Origin: Annona cherimola
Taxonomy: Eukaryota > Streptophyta > Magnoliopsida > Magnoliales > Annonaceae
Assembly (NCBI GenBank): GCA_030490835.1
Contig: CM059973.1
Coordinates: forward strand, 47,930,008 to 47,994,007
Direction: 5' to 3'
DNA: 64,000 nucleotides
The notes below the pieces were generated by a model. The model was not told the origin of the DNA. It worked only from the letters and a program-made list of their open reading frames with translations, and searched no databases. Every line of letters starts with the position of its first letter. Position 1 is the first letter of the stretch. Shown piece after piece: positions 57,144 to 64,000 of this stretch. A program made the position numbers and the translations under genes.

Positions 57144-58107
57144 TCAAGAATCGGACTCCGTCGCGTCCTCGTCGTCACTGTCGTCGGGTTGGGGCTAGGA
57201 CTGCTGCTCGAAGCATGCTCGGACCTCAGGTGGTGTCGGTGGAAAGGGCGGAAGGGTGGAGATGTCGATCTGGCGGTCCTCCGCTATCCGCCGTAGGTAG
57301 GCCTCCATTGCCCCGTCATGCTGCTGCTAGTACCTGGCTTGGGCGGTAACCAAATTCTCCAGGTTGGTTAGCCACTTGGCCATGGATAGTGGCTGCGAGG
57401 ATGGGCCCGCTGTAGGAGCTGCTCTAGGCCGTGTCGTGGCGGTGCGGACCCGAGGTTGGGTGCGGTAGGGGAGGTCATCTATGATGGCATGACAGTTTAG
57501 GACCTCCTCCGTCGGCTCCCATTTGACGCTGGCCTGCTTGCAGAGCCCGGTGATGAGGGATGGGAAGAAATAGTTGCCCCAGGGTGCGGTCGCACATGTG
57601 CAGATATGATGATATATGAGCCTTCCAACGTCGATTGTCAGCCCACTGTAGATGGCGTATAGCAAAAGGGCCCTGTCCACTGTCACCTCACTGATGTGGG
57701 TTGACGGCATCATCCAGGCCGAGATGAAGTGGAAAATCATTCGCCCGTCATACATCATCTCACTGCGCTTGAAGGACGTGAGCTGTCCTCCCGTAGACTT
57801 CCAAACTGGTGGCTTCTGGCAAAACGGTCTAGTGATGGATTCTGTATCTTGGTCTTCGCCCTCCAAAAATGCCTCGTACTCATCTGGGTGAGGAAAAGAT
57901 GTCAACCCATAGTAGGTATTGATCGCCTCCGCATGAAAAGGGATGATCTTGCCCCTGACTTTCACCCGCCCCTCCTCATGTTCCACTGCGTTGGCATAGA
58001 ACTCCTTGACCACGAGAGTAATAGCGGCCGAGGGTTGCGCCACGAACTGCTGCCAACCTCGAGCATGCAAGTTGAGGAGTGGAGCATCGGAGAACTGATC
58101 TATCTTG
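57144..58107 (-). pseudogene. putative plant transposon protein ORF of the second Athila element
   Basis: A long minus-strand frame is open from the truncation near 58107 to a TAG at 57327-57329 and continues in the same frame, through another TAG near 57194, to TGA 57144-57146 with an acidic tail. The protein (VKEFYANAVEHEEGRVKVRG, then INTYYGL, then FISAWMMPSTHISEVTVDRA, then LLYAIYSGLTIDVG) matches the widespread plant transposon protein domain that I recall as Pfam Transposase_32; its biochemical role is unknown to me. It sits between the polypurine tract and the rest of the element, the position of the extra 3' frame of Athila elements. Both stops could come from CAG codons. The N-terminus is cut off by a copia LTR fragment. 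Confidence 0.75.
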
Positions 58108-59398
58108 ATTCATTTTCATCCAGAGTTGAAATCGGGGACGAGAGTTGCCGAAGTCGCATCCCAAGTCGATTCCTCATGTGACTTGGGTGAAGTCAAAGAC
58201 CAAGTCGACTCCAGCTTTGACTTCAGTGCGAAAATTGCTGAACGAGTTAATTCAATGACAGATTTGAGTGGAGATGAAGATCAAGACAACTCAAACACTC
58301 AAATGAAGATCAAATGGAGAATCAAAGCAATCAGGGTTGCATGAATCTATCATGTTGGATCATGAACACTTACTCAGATATCTTCTATACATTCTAAGAT
58401 TCAAGTACTCAAGAACTCAAGAAAAGGAATCCAAGGTTTTCTATGTAAATAATTATACAGTGTTCCAAAGAGATATAAATCAAGGGAGAATAATCAATAT
58501 GAAGAAAATCAAGTGATCAAAGTCATCTCCGAAGATTTCAAGTTCATCAAGCAAGCTGAGGAGGCGACTTCACTTGCGACATGGGTCAAGTCGAAAACCA
58601 AGTCGACCTAAATTAGAACTTGAAGAAGTTGCGAACAGGCGAAGTCGCACCCGAAGTCGACTCCACCTGCGACTTGGGTCGCAACGATCGTAATTTTTTC
58701 GAATGTTGGCGCATTAAATGCATGCCACCTACTTCCAAACGTTCGGATTCCCTCGCAAATTATATAAGGCATTCAATATGAACGTGAAGGGTAGCTAAGA
58801 AATCATTGAATGAGCATAACTCCCATTTCTAAGAGCATTAAGCGATCAAGCCATCATATAGAAGAAGAACTCCGCTTTCAAACTGCCAAGAGCTGCTTGT
58901 TGAATCATTATCATTGTTGTACAAGTTCTTCTCTGCGCCAAATCTGCCTCTACACACCAGTAACGTGTAGATACTTTCTTTTGTTATTTCTTGTTGTATT
59001 GAACTTGATTTAGTTTGGGTAACTAAGATCGAGGGTAAGCAAAGTAGTGTGATTAGAGTTGAACTCGTCACCTACTTGTGCTGTGAATTGTTGATGCCCC
59101 TAGAGCTGGAATCTAGAAGAGAGCAGTGACTCTAGTTGTATTTGTGAAATACATAGTGGAACCCAAGTCACAAGAGGTGTGAGCTTGGATGAGTGGAGTA
59201 GGGAAGGTTGCCCTAACCACTATAAAATCTTGTTTGTTAATATTTATTCCTACTCTCTGCACTATATTTCTTTTCATTTGTTTCTTCATAAAAGGGGACT
59301 AGATTAATCCGGGGTAAAGTTTCTATTTAAGTTTAAATTTTTTAATACCCAATTCACCCCTCCCCTCTTAGGTAATTGCCATTAACTCGGGACCAACA
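58108..59398 (+). repeat. 5'-truncated copia LTR
   Basis: It has the inner and 3' parts of the subfamily seen at 24684-26413: dyad units near 58150-58230 and 58565-58685, promoter dyad near 58698-58745, TATATAAG at 58761, one TGCCCC(C)TAGAGCT unit near 59093, and the end GGACCAACA at 59398. The first part is missing, so its left edge is a breakpoint, and no duplication can be tested. Confidence 0.85.
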
Positions 59399-60536
59399 CC
59401 TTTTTCATTTTTTCCACACTTTGGCAGCTTTCTATTTAATGGAATTTTAGGTATCTAATTAATAGCTAGCTCAGCTACTAATTTTCATTAAAAAAATAAA
59501 AAAAATCAAGCAGCTGGCCACTTGGACGTCCTTATGCATGATACCCTTGTTGTCCACTATTTGATCCATCAATGTGCTACTATTATCAACATTTTTCCAT
59601 GGATTTTTCCACATGAATTAATGTTCGTTTATGTACCCTTGCATGCTAGCTACATAGGTTCATATATTAAATAAAAAAAAATGCAAAAATCCAAATGGAA
59701 GCTGGTTTGGACGTTGTATGCATGCCACCTTAACTATGCTCCTTTGAGCTCTTCTTCAGCCCCATGAATTCCAACGTAAATATAGGGATAATTGCAGGAA
59801 TTTTGCCTTTTATAATAATTCACAAAATACCCTATATTTGAGCAGCATTTGACACATATTTGAGCCATTAAAATGCATTTAATCCATGCACTATTTGCCT
59901 TAAATGCATAATACTTTTGTGGTGTACAAGTCAACTGTGTACGCCATTTTCTATTCAGGCATTTTTCTAGCATAATTTGCTTAATCTAATCCTTCCAAAA
60001 TTTTAATCACATAATTTTATTCAACCGTTTCAAATTTCATCTCAATCCGACTTTTCTAGCTCAAGTTATAGCTATTTGAAGTTAACGGTTGAATTTTGAA
60101 TATAAACAATTAATTTTCACACTAATTTCATCAGATATTTCATAATCCAATAATCCCATAAGGTTAAGCCCATCATCATCTACTTTTCTTTCAAATTTCA
60201 CTTGAATCCGTCTTATAGGCATTAAGTTATGAATTTTATAGTATTTTTCCACTTAACTTGATAATTATCATTAAAATTCTCATAAATCAAACCATATAAT
60301 TTAAGATAATCATTCATGATATATTGATATGCTTCAATTACCATCAAACTACTTTAATCCCATTATCTCATATCGGCTTATAACGATTACTTGAATCATT
60401 ATCTCTAATCTTTGGCCCTAATTGCAATAATTTACAATAATCACAAAATCATCCAAAAATTCAATTGAATCATATATAAATCATATTTATATGTCTAATG
60501 CATACAATTGAGTTCTACATAGGTTGGGGTTTCACA
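59399..60536 (-). repeat. partial 3' LTR of a second Tekay-type element
   Basis: AT-rich sequence ends GGGGTTTCACA and is followed by the polypurine tract and chromovirus pol. Its left part is absent where the copia LTR fragment begins. It resembles the Tekay LTRs above only weakly, so this is a different family. Confidence 0.65.
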
Positions 60537-60553
60537 ATCCTCACCCCTTTATA
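60537..60553 (-). other. polypurine tract of the second Tekay element
   Basis: Minus-strand TATAAAGGGGTGAGGAT adjoins the LTR end at 60536. Confidence 0.7.
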
Positions 60554-60597
60554 ACAGGTTTCGTCCTGAATCTGTCTATTTTTTTAAATAACTAGGG

Positions 60598-62367
60598 TTA
60601 TTTCCGTTCCACTTCTTCTATTAACTCCCATGTAGCTTCGTTTTCGGAATACCGGTTCCATTGAACCTTTACGTATTCGATTTCTCGATTTCGAAGCTTT
60701 TGTACCTTCTGATCCAAGATTCTAACTGGCTTTTCCTCATAGTTCAAATAATTTTGAATCGGTAGGTTTTCAACCACTAATACATGGGTCAAGTCCGAAA
60801 CATATTTCATAAGCATAGAAATATGGAATACATTATGGACTAAAGCTAATGCCGGGGGTAAGGTTATTCTATAGGCTAATTTTTCAATCTTTTTTAGTAC
60901 CTCAAATGGTCCAATATACTTGGAATTCAGCTTTCCTCTTTTCCCAAATCTTGTAACTCCCTTGACTAGTGTGACCTTTATAAAAGCATATTCGCCAACT
61001 TGGATATTCAAATCCCTTCTTTCACAATCTGTATAACTTTTTTGTCAACTTTGGGCTGTGAGTATACACTGGCGAATAGTTTGTACCTTGTCTGTCATAT
61101 GTTGAGACAAATCCGGGGCTAATCTTTTCTCTCCAACTTCATCCCAGTTCAATGGCGATCGACATCGTCGTCCATACAATGCTTCAAATGGAGTCATTTG
61201 AATACTAGCCTGATAGCTATTATTATATGAAAACTCTGTAATCGGTATATATTCAACCCATGATCCTCCAAATTCTAATGTACACATACGGAGCATATCC
61301 TCGATAATTTGATTCACTCGCTCCGTTTGTCCATTTGTTTGGGGATGAAAAGCTGTACTGAACTTAAGTTAGGTGCCTAAGGTTTCATGTAAAATTTTCC
61401 AAAATCTTGACATAAACGTTGCTTCACGATCCGAAATAATTGACTTCGACACTCCATGGAGTTGTACAATCTCTTTATAATATACCTTGGCTAGCCTTTC
61501 TGCTGTGGAAGTCCTTTTTATAGGTATGAAGTGAGTAACCTTAGATAGTCTGTCTCCTATTACCCATATGGAATCGTTTTCTGCTTGGGTCTTAGGTAAT
61601 TCTTCAATAAAATCCATTGTAATGTTGTTCCACTTCCATTTAGGAATTTCCAAGGATTGTAATTTTCTAGGTACTCTTTGGTGGTCTGCTTTCACCCTTT
61701 CGCAAGTTAGACACTTAGCCACGTATTCAGTGATTTTCTTTTTTATATTATTCCACAAATATGTTTTCTTAAGATCCTGATACATTTTAGTACTTCTTGG
61801 GTGAATGGAAAATGGCGAAAAATGGGCCTTTTTAAGGATCTATTCCTTTAACTCAACTGTATTAAGTATGCAAAGGCAGCCCTTATACCTATACATACGT
61901 TGTTCATCAGTAGTAAATTCAGTTAACCCCTTTTTCTTCATCTTCTTCACATGTGTATGTAGGTCTATATCCTGTTGCTGCGCAGTCTTGATCTGTTCAA
62001 ATAGTGACGATTGTATGCATAGTTATGATAGTCTTGTTTGAACTCCAGGTGGACATCTAATTAATTCTAATTGCCTTATCTCCTGAAGCAATCCTTCCTC
62101 ATTGGTGATAAGATGCGCTAAGCTGACATTTCTGCTCAATGCATCAGCTACCACGTTTCCTTACCTGAATGGTATAAAATTTCCAAATCGTAGTCCTTTA
62201 ATAACTCGAGCCATCTCCTTTGTCTCATGTTCAACTCCTTCTGAGTGAAAATATATTTAAGGCTCTTGTGATCTGTATAAATCTCACACCTTGCACCATA
62301 CATGTAATGTCTCTATATTTTCAAGACAAACACCACTACTGCTAGTTCTAAATCATGAGTGGAGTAG
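60598..62367 (-). pseudogene. Tekay pol remnant: RNase H, integrase and chromodomain
   Basis: Minus-strand pieces 61369-61785, 61045-61317 and 60598-61011 lie in one frame and are separated only by single stop codons. They carry the HHCC finger end (CLTCERVKADH), the integrase core (MDFIEE, then ISDREATF; the segment with TERVNQ lies around the stop), the GPFEVL module and the chromodomain ([20 protein letters not shown]), which lacks its last residues relative to 43627. Further up, RNase H ([11 protein letters not shown] near 62270, [13 protein letters not shown]) is readable with stops. The piece ends at 62368 where a Tekay LTR inserted. Unlike the element at 41104 it keeps the glycine of GPF. 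Confidence 0.88.
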
Positions 62368-64000
62368 TGCGGCGCCCCGAACTGGGGTGCCTAGAAGCCT
62401 TACTCCGGGACCATTTTTTATTGGTAAACGTGACTCAGGATTGTTACCTTGATCACACGGCAGGATTTTTTTTATATAACATCAATACATGGAAAATTGT
62501 CACCATTCATCCTACTTGAAATATATTTCACATATCACAGTTGATATCAGAATCTGTTCATAAACATCATCATTCAAAAGATATTCTTTCCCATCTCAAA
62601 ATTTTCATCATTGTCTTTACATAAAAATTTACATATACAACATTTATATCAAAAATTACATATCATTTTGCATGCTCTATTCATCATCATTTCCTGTCTG
62701 TTGTTGAAAAAGCATGAGCGAGTAATAATACTCAGTAAGCAAGCCATACATAATTTTCAATCATTTTCATGCATTTCATAAAATGCAAATGCAATGCATT
62801 CATAGCATTCATGACATTCCTTTAGATGCGATGCTAGCTAGGCGTCCATCCCATACATACTCCCATCTTAGGGAGGTCGCCCACGGCCTGGGCCTGTATA
62901 AGCGACTTGGCAATAGTGAGGGGGACATCCAGTCCGCTTACTACCTCAACTATGGCCTATTCCTCGTGCACATGCTCATTTACATACACATGCCGGCATG
63001 ATATTTGTAAATTATAAACAATTTCATAAAAAAACATTTAATAAATAATTTAACAAACGAACTTCAGTTCATATAAAGCAGTTATAGGTATGGCCAACCT
63101 TAAATAAATTTCATAAAGCAATTTGCAAACAATTTCAAGCATTTTTGAAAAAATTTGCAAAACCTATAACTTGCTTACCACCTTAGTTGGTGTCCTCAAC
63201 TTTTTCTTTCCCTTTTCCTATTCAAGAAAAAAGGATATTTCATTTCTTCTATTCAAGCTACTTCCCATGTATGCTTTATAATATTTGGGTATTATTTCTT
63301 TATACCGATAATTTTATCCATAGGTTCTTCAAAAATTACATCCTTATATTTAAATATTAATCTCAAATTTTCTCCAAAATCACGGTGTTTACTGTTCATG
63401 GTTATGTAGCAAATTACTGTAGCAGATTACTGTAGTAAATCACTGTTCATCCGAGGTTACTGTTCACAACATGTTGGTTACTGTTCATGGGTTCCAAAAA
63501 GTGACATTTTTCCAAAAATAAAAAATACCATGACATAGATTATGCTTAGTATATCATGGAAAAATTTATACATTTTGAATTTATCATCATTAACTTTGCT
63601 AAATAAATCATTTTCTCTATATACTAAAAATCAACATAAATTCATTTAAGCATAATCCTTAATTCCAAAAATTATGAAATTAATATATCATTATTCCAAC
63701 ATCATATTTATCATATTCATTCATCCCAAATCATTGTTTATAAATTTTGGAGCATTATTTACACATATCATATGCTATCTTCCCAAATACTCTATCTTTG
63801 CTCTAAATTTTTTATGTTTTGGCATAATTCAGATTAAGCATTATAACTATACTTATTTTCTCATGCTTAAGAATTATCTAAGCATGGGTTTACCCCACTT
63901 AGCATCCAAAAGAAATTTGGATAGAATTCACTTACCCGAAGTGGAGATATCCCTTTTTTCTCACACTTTCTCTTTCTAACTTTCTCCTCTTCTTTCCTTG
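62368..64000 (-). mobile_element. Tekay LTR, running past the window end
   Basis: It starts TGCGGCGCCCCGAACTGGGG in the RNase H remnant and follows the Tekay LTR sequence (GTAAACGTGACTCAGGATTG near 62425, GGCGTCCATCCCATACATAC near 62841, ACTGTTCA array 63390-63490). Compared with the 2.48-kb LTRs, about 0.85 kb should lie beyond the window. It may be solo or the 3' LTR of a further minus-strand element; the left flank is AGTAG. Confidence 0.88.

Overview
The window is nuclear DNA of a flowering plant, and almost all of it is nested LTR retrotransposons. The evidence is Ty1/copia elements with a SIRE-like gag, Ty3/gypsy chromoviruses of the Tekay type, and Athila-type gypsy elements with a tRNA-Asp primer site. 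I found no complete host gene, no rRNA or tRNA gene and no CRISPR array.

Layout, left half. 1-4720 is the 3' part of a copia element (copy A). 4721-8131 plus 16695-19726 is one older stretch of unrecognised sequence: two small unassigned reading frames, a 51-bp minisatellite and a roughly 145-bp AT-rich tandem repeat. It is split at 8131/16695 by a complete, young copia element (copy B, 8132-16694, target duplication ATATA). 19727-37566 is a pile of Athila-type LTRs. The main unit is a decayed Athila element on the minus strand (21535-37150, target duplication GACAT). Three solo LTRs lie inside it: a copia LTR at 24684-26413 (CGAGT), an Athila-like LTR at 30198-32456 (no duplication seen), and a Tekay LTR at 33683-36138 (CCTTC).

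Layout, right half. A very old copia element starts near 38880. Its gag is broken by a nearly complete Tekay chromovirus on the minus strand (41104-50951, GTCTT), then by a solo copia LTR (51048-52711, CTTCC), then by an Athila LTR (53029-54350), whose element is in turn broken by another Athila element (54459-about 58107). A truncated copia LTR (about 58108-59398), a decayed second Tekay element (59399-62367) and the start of another Tekay LTR (62368 to the window end) follow.

How the parts work. Copy B has both LTRs, primer site, gag, pol and polypurine tract, and looks the most competent element, but gag and pol are in different frames. Copy A has an uninterrupted pol as far as it is visible. 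The Tekay element is young by its similar LTRs but has stop codons and a one-base deletion in reverse transcriptase. The Athila coding regions are dead.

The most interesting signals are structural. One is an array of dyad-symmetric GTCGAC repeats in every copia LTR. A second is a nested dyad just upstream of the copia TATA box whose arms still pair in a heavily mutated old copy. A third is a hairpin with differing but still pairing stems beside the polypurine tract of the Athila-type elements. I see no new gene system that can be defended; positions are read by eye and LTR ends without a target duplication are approximate.
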